Part shown: piece by piece, positions 10,251-22,466 of the stretch
Layout: each line of letters begins with the position of its first letter
How positions within the stretch are numbered: the first letter of the stretch is position 1
From: Lactarius indigo
Lineage: Eukaryota; Basidiomycota; Agaricomycetes; Russulales; Russulaceae
Direction: 5' to 3'
DNA length: 64,000 nucleotides
Assembly: GCA_025766275.1 (NCBI GenBank)
Contig: JAFKAC010000024.1
Coordinates: forward strand, 434,001 to 498,000
Position numbers and translations under genes: made by a program
The notes under the pieces: generated by a model
Seen by the model: only the letters and a program-made list of their open reading frames with translations
Told to the model about the DNA's origin: nothing
The model's database searches: none

Positions 10251-12178
10251 TCAACTGGCGCGGTGCCAGGACATCTGGTAGTCAGATGTGTTTTTTGATT
10301 TCGTTTGGGAGGGCACAGCGAGAACGGTATTCGATGCCCCAGGAACAGATTCGAGCGGTATTTGTTCCGCTGGTATGAATAGAGACGGGTCGGCCATCGT
10401 CCCGTCCGACACCGTCGCTACGCCAATCGTCGTGGAGTGCATTGTGCTCTGGACGCCATGGGATTCGCTACCCCGGTAGTTTGAAAGTGGAAGTCCTGGA
10501 GAGAACCGGGCCGGTGGATCCGATCTGAGTTTCGGAATAAAAAGAAAAGACAGTAAGCAAGTGGGTTGGAGGTAGTCCGGGGTGCACTAAGCGTACGCGA
10601 ATTCGGTGAGAGACCCGTGTTGGGACAGAGAACGGTACATGCGAGCTGCGCAGATGGACCTTCGGCGACAAGGTTAGCAACGGCTAAAGGAGAGAAGATC
10701 AAAAGAGGACAGACAGGATGGTGACTGTAGGGAGGACGTAAGAAAACATTAGCAAAGACGCTCTCTCGGCGGGGATTTATTCCGCTGCTTACCTCCAACT
10801 GCGGGAAACATCTGTAAGTCAATAGTTAGATTCAGAAAAAGAAATAGGAGAGTAACAGAAGGCCGTACGTCATTCCAGGCATCTATTCAAATAGCTATGA
10901 GCAACTGATTCTCTGATATTCACAGCGGAAATAATACCATTTAAATCGAGAGCGAGGAAAGCCTGAAAGCACCGATGTAAATGCAAGAAATTCTAGGGTT
11001 GAAAACAGTCACGGACCACTGATGGTATCTCCGCGATCGCCGCAAAGATCATCCAAATGATGCACTGAGACGATCATCAGCACTTGAGGTGAGCGGTAAT
11101 GGAAGAGGTTGCGGGTCACCTGTTTATAAAGCAGATGCCATATGCCGGTCGAACTTCCATGCGTGTGTCGCAGGAGTCCGATCAGCATGAGAGCGAAGAG
11201 GGTTGTGTCGACGACAAAAATGGCGATGACGCTAGCCAGGCCATCCTTTGTCTTCAGGACAATGCACGCCCCAAAAAGTACATTGTATGTCGTTTCGATC
11301 TTTTGAGCACATGATTCAGTAGTTACTCTGGCAGTGAGGGACTTCCCTGACCAGCGTTACAGCTACATGCACAACAGTGGGAAGACGTTAGTTGTTGTGT
11401 GAAGACCAAGGAGTACGAAACGCACATCGTACGTGGACCGCGAGTCCGGCTAACCACAGCGAAACTGCGATTGACGACACGACGATGTTGTGGCCCCATA
11501 TCGCGATTCTGAAACGAGCCACATTCAGCGCCTTGGGTTTCCAACTGTATTGTAAATGACTTGCACGCGTAATACGATGATCAGGGAGGCGAATCCCCAG
11601 CTGATATACGATAATGCCTGCGTGGGCAAAAGCAGCGCGTCAATGAGGAGCGAGGGGGTTCTCCGGGGATGAGCACTCACAAAATTCGCAGTTATTAACG
11701 GCTAAACGGGATATGAGCAGTCACCTTAGCCGGGAAACGTGCCGAGCCTCACCTGGCAGGGGATGCGGCCGGCGTCATCGTCGATGAAGAAAATGATGAA
11801 CACGACTACAAGGGTGTAGCGTGTTCCAAGATATAACTGCAGTGAGTTTAGGGAGGCGTCAATAAATCTAATCATGGCAAAAAAAAAAAAACTCACCCAT
11901 ATTGTCCATTTGTAGGGTCGTTTACCCCGTAAGACGTCCAATTCGAAGCCAGCCGTAAATACAGTCTCCCATCTAAAGGGTGGATCATCGAGATCAGTGT
12001 GGGCCCTTTTTGCATATAAGGGTGAGCGCACAGGTAGAGGCTGGCGATGGCGTGAAACAGCTTGGTGAGAACAACTAGTGGGTAGTTCGTCAGACATCAA
12101 GTCGGAGTTAGCCAGTGCGACGATCGAAAACGCACAATAGTCTCTTAACAAAAGAACGGGATTGTTCCACTTCGCCAT
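10251..12178 (-). CDS. Seven-span fungal membrane protein, copy A
   Basis: This is a predicted multi-pass integral membrane protein of an uncharacterised mushroom family, of roughly 330-350 residues in many small exons. It starts MAKWNNPVLLLRDY. A first intron (gtgcgt...ctag) leads to VLTKLFHAIASLYL, and a second to WETVFTAGFELDVLRGKRP. Next come LYLGTRYTLVVVFIIFFI, a PCQ segment, ALSYISWGFASLIIVLRV, IAIWGHNIVVSSIAVSLW, IVLKTKDGLASVIA, LMLIGLLRHTHGSSTGIW and a last hydrophobic pair. The cytosolic-type tail contains MYRSL and PPQF motifs and ends in SDYQMSWHRAS. About seven hydrophobic spans result, separated by short loops. The codon that is TGA in copies B and E reads CAA here, so the frame is open. 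The intron after LIIVLRV has a GC donor (gcaagt). Function is unknown, and seven spans alone do not prove a receptor. Confidence 0.78.
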
Positions 12179-13033
12179 CGTTGAGGTCGTTAAGTCCGTT
12201 GATGATCGTTCAGAGAAACTGGCGCAACATAGCACAGGCTCCCACAAAAAGTCAGAGTCTATATAGGGCTCGTCGCTTGTCGATGGTAACTGAAGGCGGT
12301 GTCGGCACGTGGCTTCCCAGCGCCAATTCGCAATCCGCACTAGCATCGCACTGGTGTCTCAGCGTACTCAGGTGATTTCTAGAGTGTCGGGGCTGTCAGC
12401 GCTATGATTGAGCCTGACATGCCCCCGGAGCATTGTGAAGGCTCGTTGGCTTGTTGGAAAACAGTTCAAGTTATTTTTAGCACTGTCACGGCTATGCGTT
12501 ACGCGTTACGAGATATGCGTCACGAGTAACGTACGACGACATAACAGCTTGACTCGGACGCCTGCCTTTGGTGATTATTTCGTTCATCTCGCGCACATCT
12601 CCTCAATGCCACTTTCGATAAGCTGGGAGATGATATACGAAAAAAAGTGGTGAAATTTCGTAGCACAGAAAGCGAGCAACGCGGAGAACGTCACGGTCGT
12701 CCGATGCAAATGATTGACAGGTGATGGTGCCCCCATGTCCCAAAGCGGCATTATGTGGTGGACACGTGTATATAACCTCACACGCGTCACAGACTTGAAG
12801 TGCCCATCAACTTGAAATTGCCGCTGAAAAAACGCTACAATTCGACGAGTGACAGATAGTAGATATTCCGCGAGTAGATAAACAAAGGTGAGGAGAGGCA
12901 TATGGTCATCAACAGTATGCTACAGGTCTGACAAGCCTCCAAGTCTCGATATGGTGCTACCTGCAGATAGACGAGAACCAACAATGAGCCGTAAGAGCGA
13001 AGTGGTGTCCATTCGAGTACCTTCATGCTGGTA
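12179..13033. other. Intergenic between copies A and B
   Basis: This holds the presumed promoter of copy A and, at about 12840-12895, the conserved 3' block of copy B. A short ctatatagggctcgtcg element at about 12259-12275, some 80-100 bases upstream of the copy A start, recurs upstream of copies B, C, D and E and is a likely TATA region. No further gene is seen. Confidence 0.5.
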
Positions 13034-14975
13034 TCAACATGGGCGGAGCAGGGCGTCTGGTAGCCGTGGTCCTTTTGGTTTCGTTTTTGCAGGCACGGCG
13101 AGAGTAGTGTTTGATGCGCCGGGAACAGACTCGAGCTGTATATCTTCTGCTGGTATGAACACAGGTGGCTCGGCCATGGTCTGGTCCGATTGTGTCACCG
13201 TCGTGAAGTGAACTGTGCTGTGGAGGCTGTGGGCTCCTCCACGCTGGTAATTCGAAAGTGGTAGTCCTGTAGAAAACTGGGGCGGGTCCAACCTAGTCAT
13301 GGGGGAAAAAAAGAGACAGTAAGCCTGATGGAGTAGTCTGGGTGCACTAATCGTACGAGTATTCGGTGAGGGATCCGTGTTTGGACAGAGAACGATACAT
13401 GCGAGCTGCGCAGATGGACCTGCAGTGACCAGGGAAATAGTATTAGTAAGCGACGACCGAGAAGAGAAAAGATTGAAGGAGGACAGACAAGATAGTGACT
13501 GTCGAGAAGATGCAAAAAAATATCAACAAAGTAACACTCTCGGGGATGACTCTTTTCGTCGCTTACTTCCAACTCCGAGAAACATCTGTAAGTTAAAAGT
13601 CGGCTGTTAGTCTCGGAACAAAATGAAACGAGGTAGAAAGAGACCGTACTTGATTCCAGACATCTATTCGAATAATTGTGAGCAACTACTAATTCCCTAA
13701 TATTCACAGCGGTAACAATACCATTCAAATTAAGAATGAGGAAAACCTGGGAACACTGGTGTAAATACAAGAAATTTTAGGGTTGAAGACGACCACAAAC
13801 CACTGGTGGTATCTCCGCGACCGCCGCCAAGATCATCCAGACGATGCACTGAGGTGGTCTTCAGCACCTGGCACTAGCGATAATGGAAGGGGTCGGGGAC
13901 ACACCTGTTTATAAAGCAGGTGCCATATGCCAGCCGAACTTCTCTGCGCGTGTCGCAAGAGTCCGATCAGCATGACTACGAGGAGCGTTACGTCGGCAGC
14001 CAAAATTGTGGCCGCGGCGCTAATCAGAATATGGGTCCTCAGGACGACGCACGTATCAACCACTGGGTCGTACGTTGATTCGATCTTTCAAGTGCTTGAG
14101 TAAGTAGTTACTCTGGCCAGTGAGACAATTCCCTGACCATCGTTAGAGCTACATGCGCAAAAAGGACGTGAGTTGTCCTGTAAAGACCGGGAGTAAGAAA
14201 CGCACTTCGTATACTAACTCCGAGACCGGCCAACCACATGAAAAGTGCGATCGACGAGACTATGGTATTGCGATTCCATATTGCGGTACTGAAAAGAGGC
14301 ACATTCAGTACTTTTAGACCTCTATGCTGTACTGTAGAGGACTTACATGCGTAAAACGATGATAAGAGAAGCGAATGCCCAGCTGGCATACGACAATGCC
14401 TGTGTGCATAGAACGGCCGCACGTCAATGAAGAGCAAGTGGGCACTCAGGAGTTGATCGGTGATCGATCATGATCCCTTACAAAGCTCGTAATTACAAGT
14501 GGCTGAACGGGATATGAGCGCTATATGAGCAGTCACCTTGGTCGAGAAATGTGCAAGCCTCACCTGGCAGGGAACTTGACCGGCGTCATTTTGGATGAAG
14601 AATATTATAAACGTGAGCAGACACGTGTAGCGTGTTCCAAGATATAACTTTCGTGCGCTCAGGGAGGTATCGATGAATCTACATCATGGCGAATAACCCA
14701 CCCATATTGTCCACCCGTAGGGCTGTTTACCTCGTAAGGCGTTCAACTCGAAGCCAGCCGTAAATACGGTCTCCCAGCTAGAGGATTAGATCAAGATCAG
14801 TGCGGACGTTTCCTGCATATAGGTGCGAGCTCACATGTAGAGACTGGCGATGGCATGATACAACTTGGTGATAACGACTGGTAGGCAGTCTGTCAGGGCG
14901 ACATCGAGTTAGTGCGATTATGGGAAGCGCACGATTTTCTCTTAAGAGAAGAGCGGGATCGTGCCAGTTCGGCAT
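13034..14975 (-). pseudogene. Seven-span fungal membrane protein, copy B (one in-frame TGA)
   Basis: This is a tandem paralogue of copy A with the same exon order and intron phases. It starts MPNWHDPALLLREN, joins to LVITKLYHAIASLYI, WETVFTAGFELNALRGKQP, LYLGTRYTCLLTFIIFFI, ALSYASWAFASLIIVLRM, AIWNRNTIVSSIALFMW, DTCVVLRTHILISAAA, VVMLIGLLRHAQRSSAGIW and a tail with PPQFSTGLPLSNYQ. When the exon that starts TAACTACTTACTC is joined in the phase that works in copies A, C and D, codon 8 of that exon (minus strand, 14090-14088) is TGA, where C and D have CGA. No other acceptor nearby restores the frame. The C-terminus also differs (GPRLPDALLRPC instead of the MSWHR ending). The gene is therefore probably inactive, or it makes a product cut after about four spans. 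The call depends on the splice model. Confidence 0.6.
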
Positions 14976-17623
14976 ACTCGAAGTAGTTGACGTTCGTTTG
15001 GAGGAACTGGCAGTGGCAACATTGCTCCCGCCATGACCAAGACTATATAGGGCCCGTCGATAGTGGTTGAAAGCGATGCAGGTACATGACTCAGAAAGAC
15101 GGGCAGCACCGTGACCAATGTGCATTCGTACCTCCGAGTACAACGGGTGGCCGCCGGTGTCAGCGCTCGAGTAAGGTGCCTGATATGCCCCCGTAACAGG
15201 GAAAATTGAAGGAGGCAATCTTTAGGAACAAGGTGCACAGGAAATCCCCTCAGAAACTGCGTCCCGCACTTAATGCGATGAAGACGACCCGACAGCTTGA
15301 TGGAATGGTGATTGGTCGTTCCCATCCCGTACTAGGTTTGACGCACATCTCAATACCGGCCTCCAGTGTGAAAAAGAGAAAAGAGACGATTTCGCAGCAG
15401 GGTAAATGATGACTCAGTAGGCAGACGAAAGTTGTATTTTCAGGCGGAGACGGTGCAGCATTGATCTCTGGCTCTGTGATGGCGCGGTTAGCCCCCCACG
15501 CCACCAGAATAAAGAACTCAGAGGGTGTGATCCATATCCCTGGGCCCCTATACAGCCCTCAGCATGTTCAAGTCGCTTTCCAAAAGTCAAGAGTACATAG
15601 AGGGAGAGCGGCCGATAAGGAAATACAGTACCGGTGAATGTCGTCGGGCAAATGACTGGGTCCAGCCACAGATAGTACTGGCGTCAGATAAGCCACACTA
15701 ATATCGCATCGTGTTGCCGGAGAGGTGGACCTCCGGATTCTAGAAAGGAGCAGAAGACCTTCCAGTGCTCACTGTATAGGCGGGGGCTAGATCAGGGGAG
15801 GAGATACAGCAGACGAGCGTTCAATTTGAAATACATGGATAACCAGATGCGCCCTGGCTTGGGCGCAGGTCCCAACAATTCCAGTTTTGTTCAGTACCAA
15901 GGCTCGCGGGATGGAAGGTGTCAGAATGCTTGTGGTAGAGTATGGACAAGAAATACACAGACAGAGGGAGAGTGGCGATAGTGGTTTCCAAGTCTAACCA
16001 GATCGGAGCCCTAGTTTCGCGCGCACACACGGCGTCTGCGCGTACAGTAGGGTTTGAGCGTCATGCACAGAGAATATGCTTCTTAGATCAGAACGACGGC
16101 AGTAAACTGACTCCATCCCAGAACACCTCTGAGCTCATCCAGTCCTGTCTGCACAAGCATGTCGAACATGTCGCTGCGGTACCCCCGCACGGCAGCCAAG
16201 GGAAATAGCCCATTACCGGACCTCGCGCACCGCCAGCGGGTCCTAGTCCTGCATCTGAAAGGAGCAAGCCTGTGACATGCCAGCACGTCACTTTCTCCAA
16301 GGCGCCCATCAACGCGACCTTGGATCAAAGGCGTCTTGGCGGCGGCGGGACCAATGCTGTAAGAAATGGCGCCGCTCGTGACTGATTCCATCTCGCCTTG
16401 GATCTTCCTCAGTTTCTCGCGACTGGCGTTCACGGAAGAGGGGATGGAGAGAAAAAGGAGACAATTTCAGGGTTGGTTGGTGCAAGTAAGGCGAAGGAGA
16501 AAAAGCTTTGTGGGCGCATTCTCGCTCTTGGCCTGCATGGCGGGGGGTTGCGGCCCCAGTGATTCTTTGACGTCCCTGCCGAGAAAATCGTTCACGGGAG
16601 TGACGCCGGAGTGTGATCGTGGCGTCGTACAATGGCCGGGCGTGAAGCACTGCAACCCGATACATCATTAATGAACAGATCGAGTCAGCGACTCATCTGG
16701 GCAGGATAGTTGGACCAGTCAAGCGGAGGAATATGCACGACTACCTTCAAAAGTGCGGGATGGACTTGTGTCTACAACACAGTTTTCAACTCGAATATAC
16801 GAGGGGATTGGATGAGGCAGCCGGCGGGCCGTCGTAGTGCTCACTCTTGAAGTTCTGGTGGACCCTGTAGTAAGAACCAGGTGGCCAACTTCCAGTCTGG
16901 GAGGATTTGTTCGGAGGTCACAAAGTTAGTCCAAGTTGGCTTGCCAGTGGCTGCTTTGGAGGCAATAGAGCTCCCACGCCACCCAGATATACTACACTAC
17001 GAGGTTACGGCTTCCGCCGGTACTCCGAGTCTCACTGACCCAAACATCGGATCCCTACACTCATACCGATCCTACTCGGACACAGATCTTATGCCACTGT
17101 TTCAGCCCCCTGAGGAATACTGGTGTGGCGCTGGGGACCGGCATGTGGCGTCAGCGCGGAGAAGTGTACTGAAGGTTTTGAACTTTGCGTTGTAACCACG
17201 TACAAGGGGTAATTGTGGCAGACACAGCATCCAATCCATTCTTTCGAGTCAGCGCGAGAGGCTTATAATTGTATCAGAGATAAGTCCAGTAGTCAGGTAG
17301 TGGGTCATGATCACTCATTCCCCAAAAGTGACGCTGTTTGGTAGACATATATTTACATGACGTTTTCAGGGGCAACATGGACCACAAGCTCGAAGTGCCG
17401 TCCATCTTATCTCTGCTGAAAAGATGCTATATTTTGACGATTGATAGATAAGTTATGCAGCAGTGGACAAACAAAAGGAGAAGAAATAGCGTCATTACAA
17501 TAAGTGCTAGAAGTCTGACAAGACATTCTCCCTCAACTAAGCCACCCGGTTCGGGATCACCTACATAAATACTAGGGCCAAAGAAAGTGAACTGACGTTA
17601 GTTCGCGTACTCGCACGCCGGTA
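14976..17623. other. Duplicated inter-copy region with decayed gene relics
   Basis: Several blocks here recur between other copies. An inverted repeat around tggcgcggttagcccccc lies at 15469-15505. The palindrome cggag-N-aggtggacctccgg is at 15717-15736. The segment ggtgtcagaatgcttgtgg is at about 15918. A minus-strand relic (16083-16433) has KLRKIQGEMESVTSGA. A relic of the 3' half of the gene at 30-31.8 kb lies at about 16735-17130 (ctaccttcaaaagtgcggga and following). Copies of these blocks at 20.2-21.9 and 28.7-30 kb differ by indels, and no open gene remains here. The 3' block of copy C is at 17433-17490. Confidence 0.6.
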
Positions 17624-19519
17624 TCAACCCTGGCGGTGCCAGGACATCTGGTAGTCTGGCGTGTCTTTTGATTTCGTTTGGGAGGGAATAGCGGGAGCTG
17701 TGTTTGATGCCCCAGGAACATATTCGAGCTGTATCTGTTCTGCCGGTATGAACACAAATGGCTCAGCCAAAATCCTGTCCGACAGCATCGCTACGCCGGC
17801 CGTCGTGAAGTGCGTTGTACTACTGACACCATGGACTCCACTATCCTGGTAGTTCGACAGTGGTGGGCTTGAAGAGAATTGGGGCGGATCCGACCTGTTT
17901 TTAAATCATTATTTAAAGAACGTAACGAAGAGGGTTGGAGGCAGTCTGCATGCCCTAAGCGTACGAGAATTGGGTGAGAGAACCGTGTTTGGACAGAGAA
18001 CGGTACATGCGAGATGCGCAGATGGACCTGTGGCGAGCATATGAGTGGCAGCCAAGGAGAGAAGATCTAAGGAGAACAGACAGGATGGCGACTGCAGGGA
18101 GGGCGCAAGAAAATATCAGCAAAGGAGCTCTTTCGGTCCGGGTTCTTCCATCGCTTACTTCCAACTCCGGGAAACATCTGTAGGTCAACAATCTGCCTCA
18201 GAAACAATAGAGCAAGAGGAGTAAAATGCACACTTCATTCCAAGCGTCTATTCAAAAAGCCATGAGAAACTGATTGTCTGATATTCACAGTGGAAATAAT
18301 ACCATTTAAATTGAGAACAAGGAACACCTGGGAGAACCTGTGTAAATGCAAGAAGTTATAGGGTTGAAAACAGTCACAGACCATTGGGGGTATCTCCGCG
18401 ATCGCTGCCATGATCATCCAGATGATGCACTGAGACGGTCTTCAGCACCTGAGGTGAGCAGTAATGGAAGAGATTGGACGTCACCTGTTTGTAAAGCAAG
18501 TGCCATATGCCGGTAGAACTGCCGTGGGCGTGTCGTAGGAGTCCGATCAACATGATCACGAAGAGCATTGTATCGATGGCCAGAATGGCGACGGAGCTGG
18601 CTAGGCCTCTCTGCGTCTTCAAGACGACACACGCACCAATAAGCGAGTTATACGCCACATCAATCTTTCGAACACACGGGTCAGAAGTTACTCTGGCGAT
18701 AAGACACTTCCCTAACCCTCGTTACAGCTAAGTACATGAAAGGGAAGACGTGAGGTGTTGTGTGAAGACCGGAAATACGAAACGCACTTCGTATGTTGAC
18801 CCCGAGACCAGCCAACCACATAGAAAGTGCGATTAACGACACGACGACATTGTGATTCCATATCGCGATTCTGAATGGGGCCACATTCAGAACTTTTGGG
18901 TCTCCGGCCATATTGTAAATGACTTACACCCGTAATACGATGATAAGGGAGGCGAATCCCCAGCTGGCGTATGACAATACCTGCGTGGGTAAAGCAGCGC
19001 GTCAATGAGGGGTGAGGGGACTTTCCAGGGATAAGCCCTCACAAAGTTTGCAATGATGAACGGCTAAAAGGGATGAGTAGTCGCCTTGGTTGGGAGATGT
19101 CCAAACCTCACCTGACAGGGGACGTGGCCATCATTGTGGATGAAGACTACTATAAACATGAGCAAAAGGGAATAACGTGTTCCAAGATATAACTGCAGTG
19201 AGTTCAGGGAGGCGTCTAGAAACAACAGCCAAAAACCCACCCATATCGTCCATTTGTAGGGCTGTTTGCCTCGTAAGACGTTCAGCTCGAACCCAGCGGT
19301 GAACACAGTCTCCCAACTAAAAATGTGGATCATCAAGATCAGTGTGGGCCATTCTGCGTGTAAGGCTGTGCGTACATGTAGAGACTGCCGATGGCGTGAA
19401 TCAGCTTGGTAAGAATGACTAGCAAGTAGCTTGTCAGGGAGATATCAAGTTAGTGCGACGATGACCAGAAACGCACAATAATCTCTCAATAAAAGGGTGG
19501 GATCATTCAACTTCGCCAT
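17624..19519 (-). CDS. Seven-span fungal membrane protein, copy C
   Basis: This is the third tandem copy, with an open spliced frame. It starts MAKLNDPTLLLRDY and joins to ILTKLIHAIGSLYM, WETVFTAGFELNVLRGKQP, LYLGTRYSLLLMFIVVFI, ALSYAGWGFASLIIVLRV, AIWNHNVVVSLIALSMW, VRKIDVAYNSLIGACVVL, FVIMLIGLLRHAHGSSTGIW, CIIWMIMAAIAEIPPM, VFLVLNLNG, a last span, MYRSLSKHGSLTQF, PPQFSSSPPLSNYQ and the end DYQMSWHRQG. Loop and span order match copies A, D and E. The CGA codon that has become TGA in B and E is intact here (VRK). The end is set by the tga at 17624-17626. The gene lies between decayed inter-copy modules and has the common ctatatagggctcgtcg element upstream (about 19579). Confidence 0.8.
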
Positions 19520-22466
19520 CTTTGAGGCCGTTGGTGATCGTTTAGAGAGACAGGCACAGCATTACTCCTACGAAGCCTTTATATAGGGCTCGTCGATTGT
19601 AGTCGAAACCTGAAGCAGCGTTGGCACATGACTGGGATAGATACAGTAGGTGCTTTCGCAATAGGCTCTCGGCATACTCCGGGTGACGCCAAGGGTGACG
19701 CCCAGTTTCGGCGCATGTCAGCGCTGTCAGCGCTCGAGTAATGTGCCTGATATCTCTGCAGAGCAGGGAAAGGAGGCGATTTTTAGGAATCGCGTGCACC
19801 GTTGCATCCCATCAGAAGCCGTCCTTACACTAAAACAGTAGTGTGATTGCAACAACACAACAGCTTGACGCGTTGGGTAATTATCTCGTTCATTCCACGC
19901 ACGTCTCCTCGATGCCACCTTCCGGCCACAGTACTCTAGGGGATGAAAAAAAGGAGACCAAATGCTTGACCGAAAGTCCATAGCACAGTAGTAATCTAGA
20001 ACGCGATCCCATATAGGAGGCGTTGGTGGAATGAATCGGCAACAAGGGAAGTGTTTACTGCGCAAGAAGTGGGACCATCATGCATGTGACCACCGATTGC
20101 TTGTTCGGGGTGCTTTGCAATGAGATGTTCCACCAGGTCTTAGAATATATAAAACGCATAACAGAGAGGGGACTAGGTTTTAAGGGAGAGGGTGGAGACA
20201 TTGATCTCTTTAGTTGCTACTATGATGGCGCAGTTACTAGCCCCCTACGCCACCAGAGTAATGGAGACGCGGCGAGCCATGTCCCTGGGCTACCTCTACC
20301 ACCTTCAGGACGTTCAAGTGGCTTTCTGTAGAGTCAAGTGTAAATAGAGAGAGAAATGCCCAAGGAAATGTCTATAAGGTAATAGATCAATGAATAGATT
20401 ACGAGTGGATATCTCCGGGAAATCGACCGATTCAGGCTTCCAACTCTGGCATCAGACCAGACACACGGATGTTGTGTTTCCGGAGGTGGTCCTCCGTATT
20501 CAAGGTCTCGAAAGAGGAAGGGCTACACAAGACCGCTCAGGGGGTGGCATCTGCAGAGGTGAGGATTGTTCGATTTGAAATACCTTCGGTTACAGTTACA
20601 GTTATCAGATGGGCGCCGGCTTGGGCGCAGGTCGCTTGGTCGGTCGCATACACAATGATGCTCCAGAGTTTTGTACATTACCGAGGCTCACAAGCTAGAA
20701 GGTGTCCGAATGCTTGTGGTAGAGTACAGACAAGTAATCCACAAACAGAGATGCTCTCAGTGAGTGATGACGGTGCTGTCCAAGCCTGAGTCTGACCAGA
20801 TCTGAGCCCCGGATCCACACCACTGGTACACAGCACTGGGCATGGGCATGGCATGGGCATAGGGTTTGAGCTTCGAGCTTCGCACAGGATATTCCTCTCA
20901 ATCAGGGCGACGACGGGAAGCTGATCCCACCCTAGGATGTACCTTTTCCCCCATGGGCCCACCACCCTCCGTATCCGTCCAAAACCTAGTCCTCAGTCCA
21001 CTCTGCGCGAGCGCACCAGACGCGTCGCTGCGGATCTACCCCGCTATGCTAACCGCCCGCAGCAATCGGTGGCGATAGTTCGTCTTTACGCGGACCTCGC
21101 ATGGCGCCAACCTGCATGTCCTGGTGCAGGACACACAATCCGAACGAGCGAGGCTTCGTGACACGCCAACACGATACCTGCTCCGCGCGGTCTAACAACA
21201 CAGCGACCTCGGCAGAAGGCGTCACCTCGGCAACAGCGGAGCGCCGAGGGAAACGGCGCCGTTCGTCACGGACGCCCATCTCGCGTTGCGTCTTCCTCAG
21301 TTTCCTGGACTGGTGTCCACGAAGGAGTCGCACTGGCTATAAGGAATCATGGGTTGATGTAAGCGAAGCGGAGGAGAAAAGGCGTTTGGGATGCCTTCAC
21401 GTGCTTGTCCCGCATGATGGGGGCCCCCAGTGGTTCTTTGAAACTCCCTCCAAGAGAGCTGTTCGCGCGTGTGACACCCGAGCCGTCGTGCAGTGGTGCT
21501 AGTGTAGCCCGGGTGGTGTGGTGTTGCGCACGCTAATCCGAGTCCGGTCCGTAGTTTTGATGAACGGCTCAAGCTAGACGACATACTCTTCTGGAGTCGA
21601 AGTTTCCCACTCCTACTGGCACTGCGGGAGTTTTTTTGGAGAAGTTGCGTCCAAGTTCGAGGCAATATGTACTCAGCTGTGCCAGGCGTTCACACACCAT
21701 CATAGCGATGCTATGATTGCTCCCATTGGTAGTTTCGCATCTGTACTAACACCACGATTGACCCAAACTTCGGATTCTTCTGATCTCTGAGTGCCAGTGC
21801 TTTTGTTTCAGTAGGGAACTCTGGTGTGTCACCGTTTGGCGCTGGAGGGAGGGAAAACCTTGGGCAAAACGCAGCGGAGCATATTACTGGTTTTGACCAT
21901 TCTAGCCTATAGCGAATAAAAAGCGCAGGAAACTGAATAGAAACCCGACGGAAGTTCGAAGTGCTTGGTTGGGAATAAATGTCTACATGTCCGAGGTGAA
22001 GTTGCGACATCTAGCCTGCCAGGAATCAACGATTCGGCGAGTGAGCGCTAGTGAACGCTACAGTGAGGAGCCCTCACTGAGGGATGATCACCCAGGGCTG
22101 CTCACCTTATGGGATGCACCTGCGTAGTAGCTACGCACAACTTGTGTTCCGAGTCAGCGTCAGCGAGGGGGCCCTATAGTAGTGTACAATGGTATCCGAG
22201 ATGAGACCACACTGAGGGCGGTCAAGCTGATTGAGACTGCTAGGTAATGGAGCACTCTGGATCATTGGAGTGACGTTATGTTGTGAATACATATTTTAAA
22301 CCTAGTAATGATTGCTAGATAAGTTATGCTACGAGCAGACAAACAAAGGTAAGGAAGGACACAAGGACATTAACAATCGAATACTACTGCAAGTCTAACG
22401 AAGTGTGCATCAGCTTCTCGACATGACGATCAAAGACTAGCATCAACCCGGGTGCATTCAAGACAT
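19520..22466. other. Duplicated inter-copy region with decayed gene relics
   Basis: This carries the same modules as 15-17.6 kb and 28.3-30 kb: the inverted repeat near 20223-20258, the cggaggtggtcctccg palindrome at 20481-20496, the gtgtccgaatgcttgtggta segment near 20702, the relic with KLRKTQREMGVRDERRR on minus (21049-21333), and a relic of the 30-31.8 kb gene near 21590-21700 (agttgcgtccaagttcgaggc). All are broken by stops and indels. The 3' block of copy D is at 22305-22360. Confidence 0.6.
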